This document shows, in pieces, positions 1 through 5,292 of a stretch of DNA of 6,161 nt (position 1 is the first letter of the stretch; each line of letters begins with the position of its first letter). The DNA comes from JAICIG01 sp035532215 (lineage in GTDB: Bacteria; Planctomycetota; Planctomycetia; Pirellulales; JAICIG01). The notes beneath the pieces are model-generated. The model made no database searches. It was given only the letters and a program-made list of their open reading frames with translations, and was not told where the DNA came from. The position numbers and the translations under genes were made by a program. The DNA is taken from NCBI GenBank assembly GCA_035532215.1, contig DATKRK010000136.1, positions 1 to 6,161 on the forward strand, in the 5' to 3' direction.

Positions 1-217
1 CATGGCGGTCGACGAAGTGGCGCCGGGCTTCATGGTCACGGCTCGCTGCCCGGACGGCATCGTCGAAGCCATCGAAAGCACGCAGCCCGATTGGTTCGCT
101 CTCGGCACGCAGTTCCATCCCGAAAGCGAATCGGCCAGCGCTCTCGACATGCGGATTTTCGAAGAGTTCGTCGACGGCTTGAAAGCCCAGACCGGCCAGA
201 TGCGGTTGGCGGCTTGA
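1..217 (+). CDS. C-terminal part of a class I glutamine-amidotransferase-like peptidase (C26, gamma-glutamyl-GABA hydrolase type), 5' truncated
   Basis: Only the last 71 codons are present; the reading frame begins at base 2 and enters from outside the window, so the methionine at codon 1 is probably internal. The segment reads AVDEVAPGFMVTARCPDG and then GTQFHPE. This matches the C-terminal end of C26 peptidases such as PuuD, where a substrate-facing loop is followed by the His-x-Glu part of the Cys-His-Glu triad (here H39 and E41 of the visible part). The nucleophilic Cys would lie upstream, out of view. Family members are cytoplasmic and hydrolyse gamma-glutamyl amides, for example gamma-Glu-GABA in putrescine breakdown, but the exact substrate cannot be told from this end. 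The tail after FHPE is a short helix ending at TGA 215-217. The next gene is convergent. Other class I amidotransferases share FHPE, but the ARxPDGxVEAIE context favours C26. Confidence 0.85.
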   Translation, partial: MAVDEVAPGFMVTARCPDGIVEAIESTQPDWFALGTQFHPESESASALDMRIFEEFVDGLKAQTGQMRLAA

Positions 218-243
218 CGCATCGCGCATCGATAACTTCGCAA

Positions 244-267
244 GCCGGCCGCCATTGGGCGGCTGGC
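244..267 (+). terminator. GC-rich hairpin after the C26 peptidase gene, possible terminator
   Basis: A 10-bp stem (GCCGGCCGCC with GGCGGCTGGC, one G-T pair) closes a four-base ATTG loop, 26 bases past the stop codon at 215-217. There is no T run after it, so it is not a textbook intrinsic terminator. It may simply slow polymerase, or be a worn relative of the neighbouring palindromic repeats, with which it shares GGCTGGCG. Confidence 0.35.
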
Positions 268-288
268 GTCGCATAGGTCAGGCTTTCG

Positions 289-420
289 AGCGCCTCTTCG
301 AAGCCATTTTGCCAGTGGGGTGGCTGGCGGCAGAGCCTGGGCGAAGCCCCAGTTCGCTCTCGCATCGCTTCGCTCTGCCGCCAGCCACCCTCCCCCGTCA
401 ATTCAGACTTGAACAGGCAC
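289..420 (+). repeat. Palindromic intergenic repeat, copy A (direct repeat of copy B)
   Basis: This 132-base unit recurs at 1147-1276 in the same orientation with roughly 90% identity by eye, including unpaired flanks (AGCGCCTCTTCGAAGCCATTT at the left, CCGTCA..TCAGAC at the right). Its core, about 318-390, is a long imperfect hairpin: GGGTGGCTGGCGGCAGAG at the left pairs with CTCTGCCGCCAGCCACCC at the right, around a TTCG loop at 353-356. In this copy the loop-proximal right arm reads CTCTCG, not CTGGGG, so the top of the stem is broken. It lies between two convergent genes, where such a structure could end transcripts from either side. No coding potential is seen in it. Confidence 0.85.
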
Positions 421-433
421 TTGCCTGATGCGC

Positions 434-453
434 GTCAGGCTGGAAAGCCTGAC
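434..453. terminator. Small perfect hairpin with a GGAA (GNRA-type) loop between convergent genes
   Basis: GTCAGGCT (434-441) pairs perfectly with AGCCTGAC (446-453) around GGAA. It ends 12 bases beyond the 3' end of the minus-strand DJ-1 gene and lies downstream of the plus-strand C26 gene, so it could serve both. No T tract follows on either strand. The arm with its flank (AAAGCCTGACCTA, 444-456) also occurs inverted at 274-286, so this sequence belongs to a small repeat family and does not look like a dedicated terminator. Confidence 0.4.
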
Positions 454-464
454 CTACGACGTCG

Positions 465-1052
465 TTACACCGCCACCGGCGTGCCGAGCACTTCCAGAAA
501 CGCCCGAATCCAAGCCGGATGCGCAGGCCAGGCCGGCGCGGTGACCAGGTTGCCGTCGACGTGGGCGTTGTCGAAACCGCCGCTCGGCTCGATCCATTTC
601 GCCCCTGCGGCGGTTAATTCGGGCCGCACGGCCGGATAAGCCGTGCAAGCGCGCCCCTCGACGATGCCCGCCGCCGTCAGGATTTGGGCGCCGTGACAAA
701 TCGCCGCCAGCGGCTTCTTGCGCTCGGCGAAGTGCCGCACGATCTCGAGCACCTTCGGATCGAGACGTAGATACTCCGGCGCTCGGCCGCCGGGGATCAC
801 GAGGGCATCGTAATCGTCGGCCTTGATTTCGTCGAACGTGGCGGTCAAACGGAAGTTATGCCCGCGTTTCTCGCTGTAGGTCTGGTCGCCTTCGAAATCG
901 TGGATCGCGGTGGCCACGCTCTGGCCGGCTTTCTTGCCGGGGCAGACCGCATCGACCTGGTGGCCGACCATGAGCAGCATCTGGAACGGGACCATCGCCT
1001 CGTAATCTTCGACGTAGTCGCCGACGAGCATCAGAATTCGCTGTTTGGCCAT
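465..1052 (-). CDS. DJ-1/PfpI family protein, related to plant DJ-1D; probable glyoxalase or deglycase-like stress protein
   Basis: A complete 195-residue single-domain protein of the DJ-1/PfpI (class I GATase-like) superfamily. Visible landmarks are the N-terminal beta strand and acid motif LMLVGDYVEDYE (E18), VCPGKKAG at 37-43, HDFEGDQTYSEKRGHNF at 51-67, YDALVIPGGRAPEYL at 81-95, and the nucleophile elbow AICHGAQ with C119 and H120. Several of these (GDYxEDYE, VCPGKKAG, QTYxExRGHNF, IPGGRAPEYL, GAKWxEP) match, from memory, Arabidopsis DJ-1D, which has two such domains and glyoxalase III activity on methylglyoxal. A glyoxalase role is therefore plausible but unproven; older records call such proteins intracellular proteases. 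No signal peptide or membrane segment is seen, so it is probably cytoplasmic. The ATG at 1052 has GGAG eight bases upstream. The gene is convergent to the C26 gene and bracketed by direct-repeat copies A and B. Confidence 0.93.
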   Translation of the reverse strand: MAKQRILMLVGDYVEDYEAMVPFQMLLMVGHQVDAVCPGKKAGQSVATAIHDFEGDQTYSEKRGHNFRLTATFDEIKADDYDALVIPGGRAPEYLRLDPKVLEIVRHFAERKKPLAAICHGAQILTAAGIVEGRACTAYPAVRPELTAAGAKWIEPSGGFDNAHVDGNLVTAPAWPAHPAWIRAFLEVLGTPVAV

Positions 1053-1060
1053 CTTCGAGA

Positions 1061-1064
1061 CTCC
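1061..1064 (-). promoter_or_regulatory. Ribosome binding site of the DJ-1-like gene
   Basis: On the minus strand GGAG sits eight bases before the ATG at 1052. This supports that start, and it contrasts with the RNase H-like gene and dapF, which lack a clear site. Confidence 0.6.
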
Positions 1065-1146
1065 GCGATTTGCAGGACGGGTTGTTGTCTGGGCATCTTA
1101 GCAACCGTCCCGCGAGACGGGCCAGACTCGGTTGGGCGCGAATTCT

Positions 1147-1276
1147 AGCGCCTCTTCGAAGCCATTTCGACAGTTGGGTGGCTGGCGGCTGAGCCTTGGC
1201 GAAGCCCCAGTTCGCTGGGGCATCGCTTCGCTCTGCCGCCAGCCACCCCGCCGTCAACTCAGACCTGATGAGGCAC
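1147..1276 (+). repeat. Palindromic intergenic repeat, copy B (best preserved hairpin)
   Basis: This is the second direct copy of the unit at 289-420, with the same left flank (1147-1167) and right flank (1251-1276). The hairpin spans about 1176-1248: the left arm begins GGGTGGCTGGCGGC, the top of the stem is CCCCAG-TTCG-CTGGGG (loop 1211-1214), and the right arm ends GCCGCCAGCCACCC. The two arms differ by a short internal bulge (CCTTG on one side; the other side has ATCG-type bases) and one T-T mismatch, features shared in mirror image with copy D. It lies about 95 bases upstream of the DJ-1-like start and 200 bases upstream of the RNase H-like start, in the divergent spacer. Confidence 0.85.
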
Positions 1277-1488
1277 TAAATTTTGCCGCTGCGGCGAAAG
1301 CGTGGTCCATAATCGTAAGGCGGAGTTTGCCCGGCAAGGCGTCTTGCAAGAATGGGGATTCTGGACAAAACGCGCAAACTCAAGTGACGAATATAGGTCG
1401 TTCTTGCCGATAAGGAAGTCTACCGTGGCAGAATGGTTGCCGTTCCTGTTCGCTCGTCGCAGGCCCCCAATGCAAATCTAAAAACCCG
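1277..1488. other. Leader region of the RNase H-like gene; no confident promoter
   Basis: These 212 bases complete the gene-free divergent spacer 1053-1488. They are less GC-rich than the genes and must hold the plus-strand promoter unless transcription starts inside copy B. A TGGACA at 1362-1367 resembles a -35 box and TATAGG at 1392-1397 a -10 box, but the 24-base gap is too long for a standard sigma-70 promoter, so no promoter is called. No tRNA or clear structured RNA was found. The in-frame stop at 1411-1413 limits upstream extension of the following gene. Confidence 0.4.
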
Positions 1489-2082
1489 ATGAACATCCCA
1501 GCACCGCATTTCCTCCTGTTCTCCGAGTCCAGGGGGAAACAACGGCAGGGCCAGTGGAGGTTTGTCCTGCAAGCGGCCGATGGATCGGCAACCCTGGAAG
1601 CAAATGATTTCGAGCCCGAGGTGGGCGGCGAACGGCTCGAGCTGTTGGCCGTCGTCCGCGGCTTGGAAGCGCTCGATCAACCGAGCCGCGTAACGCTTTT
1701 TACGCCCAGTCGATACGTCAATCGCGGGATCGCCTACGGTCTCGACGAATGGCGCGGCAACGACTGGACCTGGGAATCGTTCGGCGAAATGGTCCCGGTG
1801 AAAAACTGCGACTTGTGGCAGCGGCTCGACCGCGCTTTGTCCTTTCACCGCATCGAGTTCCGCGGTTACCGCTTTGACGGTCCGCACTTGGGCGAATTCG
1901 GCCCCGCCGCCGCGGGACCGCCGCCCGCCGCGCAAGCCGGGACGGCGGAACCCGAACCCGTCGGCCGCTTCCGGCGAGGCTGGCGAAGGCTGGCAGAAAC
2001 CGTACAAGATCGACTTGAACGTTGGAAGCTGCGCCTGGCCCAGCTCGGCACCTGCTTTTTACCCAAGCCTTGGATTGGCTGA
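1489..2082 (+). CDS. RNase HI-like protein with degenerate active site
   Basis: The 197-residue product resembles bacterial RNase HI, which cuts the RNA strand of RNA-DNA hybrids. The best match is the middle: RLELLAVVRGLEAL (49-62) against the family's RMELMAAIVALEAL, SRYVNRGI (74-81) against SQYVRQGI, and VPVKNCDLWQRLDRAL (102-117) against KPVKNVDLWQRLD. Of the catalytic acids, E51 (E. coli E48) is kept, the D10 position appears to be E13, the D70 position is P73, and no D134-like C-terminal motif follows. Instead, residues about 138-158 form an Ala/Pro/Gly-rich linker leading to a basic helix (about 159-186). The protein is therefore probably not a normal nuclease; hybrid binding or another scaffold role is inference. 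The start is the only ATG/GTG/TTG after the stop at 1411-1413. No Shine-Dalgarno site is evident. A repeat half copy begins 10 bases past the stop. Confidence 0.8.
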   Translation: MNIPAPHFLLFSESRGKQRQGQWRFVLQAADGSATLEANDFEPEVGGERLELLAVVRGLEALDQPSRVTLFTPSRYVNRGIAYGLDEWRGNDWTWESFGEMVPVKNCDLWQRLDRALSFHRIEFRGYRFDGPHLGEFGPAAAGPPPAAQAGTAEPEPVGRFRRGWRRLAETVQDRLERWKLRLAQLGTCFLPKPWIG

Positions 2083-2091
2083 ACAGGGCGG

Positions 2092-2126
2092 CTGGGGCAT
2101 CGCCAAGGCTCTGCCGCCAGCCATCC
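2092..2126 (-). repeat. Half copy of the palindromic repeat, copy C
   Basis: These 35 bases match, with three differences, the reverse complement of the left hairpin arm of copy B (CTGGGGC, TCGCCAAGGCTC, GCCGCCAGCCA). Only half the palindrome remains, so no long hairpin can form. It starts 10 bases after the stop codon of the RNase H-like gene and is inverted relative to copies A and B. Confidence 0.75.
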
Positions 2127-2221
2127 GCGGCAAGGTCCGCAAAGTCAATGCAAACTACTCAGAACCCCCTTAAGTCCTAGACTAAACCACTTCGACAACC
2201 CACAATCGCGGATACCCCGGC

Positions 2222-2227
2222 AAGGAG
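2222..2227 (+). promoter_or_regulatory. Ribosome binding site of glgB
   Basis: AAGGAG lies six bases before the ATG at 2234. It decides between that ATG and an out-of-frame ATG at 2230, which would be only two bases from the site. Confidence 0.8.
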
Positions 2228-2233
2228 ACATGG

Positions 2234-4444
2234 ATGCGGACGGCAGTTCCTTTGGATCAGATCAGTCGCCTCGTAGAAGGTCGCAATGAAAACCCCTTCG
2301 AACTGCTCGGCCCGCACGAGGTCATCGATTCGGGGCGCCGCGCGACGGCGGTCCGGGCGTTTCTGCCGCACACGGCCCAGGCCTGGGTGGTGGACCAGAC
2401 GCACGCCGAAACGCGGCCGATGCGCCGCATCCATCCGGCCGGATTGTTCGAGGCCATTTGCCCGCTGGCCGAGCCGGCCGCTTTCAATCGCTTCCTGTTG
2501 CAAACCGCCGATCCAAGCGGCAATCGAGAGACCATGCACGACCCCTACGCATTTCCGCAATTGCTGACCGACTATGATCTGCACCTGCTCAACGAAGGAA
2601 CGCATTGGCACAGCTACCATAAGCTCGGCGCGCAGTTGCGCACGATCGAAGGGGTCGAGGGCGTGAACTTCGCCGTCTGGGCGCCCAATGCCTCGGCCGT
2701 GAGCGTGATCGGCGATTTCAACCAGTGGGATGCCCGCCGCCACCCGATGCGCAAACACATCCCCGGCGGCTTCTGGGAACTCTTCGTGCCTGGCCTCAGC
2801 GAAGGCACGATCTACAAATACAGCATCAAGCACGGCGACCACGTGCTGGAAAAATCCGATCCTTATGGGTTCGCCGCAGAACTGCCGCCGCGCACGGCCT
2901 CGAAGGTGGCCAACCTGGAACGCTATCGCTGGCACGACGAAAAGTGGCTGAGCCACCGCCAGGAAACCAACGGCCTGAACGCGCCGATTTCGATTTACGA
3001 AGTCCACCTGGGCAGTTGGAAGCGGCCGGGCGACGATCATACCCGCTGGCTCACCTACCGCGAACTGGCGCACGAGTTGGTCGATTACGCCAAGGAAATG
3101 GGCTTCACGCACTTGGAGCTGCTGCCGGTCAGCGAGCACCCGTTCTCGGGCAGTTGGGGCTACCAAACCGTCGGCTATTACGCGCCGACCAGCCGCTACG
3201 GCACGCCGCAAGACTTCATGTACTTCGTCGATCACTGCCACCAGAACGGCTTGGGCGTGATTCTCGATTGGGTGCCGGCCCACTTTCCCCGCGACGGGCA
3301 CGGCCTGCGGATGTTCGACGGCACGGCCCTTTACGAGCACGCCGACCCGCGCAAGGGCGAGCATCGCGATTGGGGCACGCTGATCTTCAATTACGGGCGG
3401 CACGAAGTGCGCAACTTCCTGCTTTCCAACGCCTTGTTCTGGTTCGACAAGTACCACATCGACGGGCTGCGGGTCGACGCGGTGGCCTCGATGATCTACC
3501 TCGATTACAGCCGCGAAGAGGGCGAGTGGATTCCCAACGAGTTCGGCGGCCGCGAGAACCTGGAGGCGATTTCGTTCCTCAAGGAACTCAATATCCAGTC
3601 GCACTTGCAGTATCCGGGCGTGCTGACGATCGCTGAAGAATCAACGGCCTGGGCCGGCGTTTCGCGGCCGACTTACCTGGGCGGACTCGGCTTCAGCCTG
3701 AAGTGGAACATGGGCTGGATGAACGACACGATCCGCTACATGCGGCACGACCCGATCCATCGCAAGTACCACCATGACGAACTGACCTTCAGCTTGATTT
3801 ACGCCTTCCACGAAAACTTCGTGCTGCCGCTGTCGCACGACGAAGTGGTCCACGGCAAAGGCTCGCTGTTGGACCAGATGCCCGGCGACTTGTGGCAGCG
3901 GTTCGCCAATCTGCGCACGCTGTTCGGCTACATGTGGACGCACCCTGGCAAGAAGCTGTTGTTCATGGGCGGCGAATTCGGGCAGTGGAACGAGTGGAAC
4001 TACGACACCAGCCTGCAGTGGGATTTGTTGCAATGGGAGTCGCACCAGGGGCTGCAAAAGTTCGTCAGCGACATGAACGGTCTCTATCGCCGCGAGCCCG
4101 CCTTGCACGAATTGGATTTCGAAGGCGGCGGCTTCGAATGGATCGATTGCCACAACGCCGACGACAGCGTGCTGAGCTACATTCGCAAGGCGAAGGATCC
4201 CAAGGATTACCTGATTGTTGCCTGCAACTTCACGCCGGCGCCCCGCCAAAATTACCGACTCGGCGTACCTGAACGCTGCTGGTTCGAGGAGATCGCCAAT
4301 AGCGACTCGACCTACTACAGCGGCAGCAACCTGGGCAACGGGCCGGGGCTGATGGCCGAGGACGCGCCGAGTCACGGTCGCCCGAATTCGCTGCTGTTGA
4401 CGCTGCCGCCGTTGGCGGTGGTGGTGCTCAAGCCGCGGCGATAA
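2234..4444 (+). CDS. glgB: 1,4-alpha-glucan branching enzyme (GH13, GlgB)
   Basis: The full-length 736-residue enzyme is close to the 728 residues of E. coli GlgB. It transfers a cut alpha-1,4 glucan chain to a 6-hydroxyl, creating the alpha-1,6 branches of glycogen in the cytoplasm. An N-terminal beta-sandwich module (about 10-105, with NPFELLGPHEV) precedes a CBM48 domain (about 120-225; NFAVWAPNASAVSVIGDFNQW). The GH13 barrel (about 250-620) shows all signature regions: LDWVPAHFP with D345, GLRVDAVASM with nucleophile D415, TIAEES with acid/base E468, and LPLSHDEVVHGK with D536. These sit ten residues later than E. coli D405, E458 and D526. The all-beta C domain runs to residue 736. No other glycogen gene (glgA, glgC, glgP, glgX) is within view, so it appears to stand alone; it has its own good ribosome binding site and 151 bases separate it from the gene upstream. 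Confidence 0.98.
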   Translation: MRTAVPLDQISRLVEGRNENPFELLGPHEVIDSGRRATAVRAFLPHTAQAWVVDQTHAETRPMRRIHPAGLFEAICPLAEPAAFNRFLLQTADPSGNRETMHDPYAFPQLLTDYDLHLLNEGTHWHSYHKLGAQLRTIEGVEGVNFAVWAPNASAVSVIGDFNQWDARRHPMRKHIPGGFWELFVPGLSEGTIYKYSIKHGDHVLEKSDPYGFAAELPPRTASKVANLERYRWHDEKWLSHRQETNGLNAPISIYEVHLGSWKRPGDDHTRWLTYRELAHELVDYAKEMGFTHLELLPVSEHPFSGSWGYQTVGYYAPTSRYGTPQDFMYFVDHCHQNGLGVILDWVPAHFPRDGHGLRMFDGTALYEHADPRKGEHRDWGTLIFNYGRHEVRNFLLSNALFWFDKYHIDGLRVDAVASMIYLDYSREEGEWIPNEFGGRENLEAISFLKELNIQSHLQYPGVLTIAEESTAWAGVSRPTYLGGLGFSLKWNMGWMNDTIRYMRHDPIHRKYHHDELTFSLIYAFHENFVLPLSHDEVVHGKGSLLDQMPGDLWQRFANLRTLFGYMWTHPGKKLLFMGGEFGQWNEWNYDTSLQWDLLQWESHQGLQKFVSDMNGLYRREPALHELDFEGGGFEWIDCHNADDSVLSYIRKAKDPKDYLIVACNFTPAPRQNYRLGVPERCWFEEIANSDSTYYSGSNLGNGPGLMAEDAPSHGRPNSLLLTLPPLAVVVLKPRR

Positions 4445-4453
4445 GAATCGTGT

Positions 4454-4465
4454 AGGGCGCGCCCT
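4454..4465. repeat. Short perfect palindrome just after glgB
   Basis: AGGGCGCGCCCT is fully self-complementary and begins nine bases past the glgB stop. It has no loop and no T run, so it is a weak candidate for a terminator; it is recorded because it is the only symmetric structure close to the glgB 3' end. Confidence 0.3.
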
Positions 4466-4494
4466 CGGTGGCGTGCCGCGAACCGAGGATTGGG

Positions 4495-4617
4495 AATCCA
4501 ACGCATTTCGGCTACGGCGACGCCGCCGGGCGGCGGCAAAAACTGCTGCGCGATTTGCGGCTGCTGGAGTTGCAACGCGGCCAGCGGCCCGACGATCCGC
4601 TCGTGCTGTTCCATCTG
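4495..4617 (+). pseudogene. Remnant of a TPR-linked family 2 glycosyltransferase-like gene
   Basis: About 41 codons in one frame read NPTHFGYGDAAGRRQKLL and then RDLRLLELQRGQRPDDP followed by LVLFHL. From memory this pattern (HxGYxDPxxRxxKLxRDLRLLELxxxxRPDDPFxLFNLG) is the junction between the glycosyltransferase domain and the first TPR repeat in large glycosyltransferases of planctomycetes and related bacteria. The frame stays open to 4848, but after HL the translation turns into Arg/Pro-rich low-quality sequence and then into repeat copy D. No catalytic GT-A core lies upstream, where glgB ends at 4444. It is best read as a relic left after deletion or transfer, not as a working gene. An open frame from a GTG at 4468 (126 codons) exists, but I see no ribosome binding site and do not believe it is a gene. 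Confidence 0.5.
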
Positions 4618-4760
4618 AGTCCTGGCCCGGCAGCCGAACAACCCAACCGCCCAATCGAACCTCGCCGTCGTTTTGCGAAACCGACCCGCGCCGCCCGCCG
4701 CCGGCGGAGAGCCGCCCTGGGGCGGGTCGATCATCGTCGGCTGAGCGCCGTTCGATCCGT
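4618..4760. other. GC-rich spacer without a recognised gene
   Basis: Between the glycosyltransferase-like remnant and repeat copy D I see no gene on either strand. All frames give Arg/Pro/Ala-rich translations typical of non-coding GC-rich DNA. The only structure is a small near-palindrome, CCGCCCTGGGGCGG (about 4713-4726). Confidence 0.5.
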
Positions 4761-4819
4761 GTGGCGAGCGGCAGAGCGAAGCGATGCCCCAGCGACTGGG
4801 GCTTCGCTCAGCCGCCAGG
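4761..4819 (-). repeat. Palindromic intergenic repeat, copy D (inverted relative to A and B)
   Basis: The core matches the reverse complement of copy B. The stem pairs GCGGC (4768-4772) with GCCGC (4811-4815), GAGCGAA (4774-4780) with TTCGCTC (4803-4809), and GCCCCAG (4786-4792) with CTGGGGC (4796-4802). It has the same A-A mismatch and a five-base GCGAT bulge. The loop is CGA, where copy B would read CGAA, and the outer arms are eroded. The unpaired flanks of copies A and B are absent. Confidence 0.8.
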
Positions 4820-4938
4820 CGCCCCGTGCTTTCAACGTGCAGCAATAGACGTAATTCCCATGCTGGCTACAAACCTGAACGCTCCGCTGACGCCGAAGCA
4901 ACTTCGGAGTCTCGCACGGAGGAACAACGGATAAGATT

Positions 4939-4975
4939 AACCACGGATGGCCCAGCGCGGCCTTCGGCCGCAACC
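4939..4975 (+). repeat. Outer inverted repeat, left arm, of the module upstream of dapF
   Basis: This segment starts AACCACGGAT and ends CCGCAACC. Its reverse complement recurs at 5351-5385 with about 80% identity by eye. It contains an internal hairpin, GCGGCC-TTC-GGCCGC (4957-4971), equivalent to a C-TTCG-G capped stem. The right arm also has a small hairpin at the same place with a different sequence, so the structure is better kept than the bases. Confidence 0.7.
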
Positions 4976-4980
4976 AATCG

Positions 4981-5012
4981 AGCCACGGATGGAACACGGA
5001 TAAAACACGGAT
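4981..5012 (+). repeat. CACGGAT array with 11-base spacing, containing the inner inverted repeat left arm
   Basis: CACGGAT starts at 4984, 4995 and 5006, exactly 11 bases apart, and once more at 4942. The first two units (4981-5001) match the reverse complement of 5170-5190 at 19 of 21 positions. I recall similar ACACGGAT strings from intergenic DNA of planctomycetes; their function is unknown to me. The spacing, about one helical turn, would place repeats on one DNA face. Confidence 0.7.
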
Positions 5013-5169
5013 GAAATGCAGAATGGGGCTCTTCCGCAGGATCCATGGGTGGTTTTATCGCTGGTTAGCATGGTTGGGGTTGCGTTTTCCAAGGCATTTC
5101 CGGGCAAATAAACGTGGCGTTGGTCAGTGAGACGCCGGTGAGGAGCCGAATTGGAAAACACCATGTCCG

Positions 5170-5190
5170 ATCCGTGTTTCATCCGCGGCT
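5170..5190 (-). repeat. Inner inverted repeat, right arm
   Basis: This is the reverse complement of 4981-5001 with two differences, and again carries two CACGGAT-type units 11 bases apart on the minus strand (ATCCGTG at 5170, ATCCGCG at 5181). Together the arms bound a 210-base segment, 4981-5190, with no visible gene inside. Confidence 0.65.
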
Positions 5191-5218
5191 CGCCTCCGCC
5201 AAAAGCGCAACATGAATT

Positions 5219-5233
5219 TTCGCGAGGCGCGAA
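5219..5233. repeat. Small hairpin TTCGCG-AGG-CGCGAA
   Basis: A perfect six-base stem with a three-base loop lies between the inner right arm and the 58-bp palindrome. Its TTCGCG/CGCGAA sequence resembles parts of that palindrome. No role can be assigned. Confidence 0.4.
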
Positions 5234-5292
5234 GATTTCGTCATGAGGGTCAAGCCGGGTTTCGCGGCAGGAAATTCAAACTCAGGCTCCAG

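Noticed and set aside
1421..1480. Possible tRNA (TGGCAGAATGG followed by GTTCG)
   Set aside because: The A-box-like and GTTCG strings cannot be fitted to a cloverleaf: no acceptor stem pairs at the right distance and there is no anticodon arm.
1420..2007. 195-codon minus-strand frame opposite the RNase H-like gene
   Set aside because: The plus-strand frame has the recognisable RNase HI signature; the antisense product has none.
2177..3604. 475-codon open frame on the minus strand opposite glgB
   Set aside because: It is a mirror-frame shadow of glgB, whose plus-strand product has every GH13 motif. The antisense translation is Val/Arg/Ala-rich with no recognisable domain.
3641..4654. 337-codon minus-strand open frame over the 3' half of glgB
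   Set aside because: Same antisense effect of GC-rich codons; no motif, and it runs across the glgB end and the relic.
4468..4848. 126-codon frame from a GTG after glgB as a real gene
   Set aside because: Only the middle 41 codons resemble a protein family; the rest is Arg/Pro-rich and runs into repeat copy D. Treated as a gene relic instead.
4984..5190. CRISPR array suggested by repeated CACGGAT units
   Set aside because: Units are only 7 bases at 11-base steps, with inverted copies further on; there are no 25-40 base repeats, no unique spacers and no cas genes.
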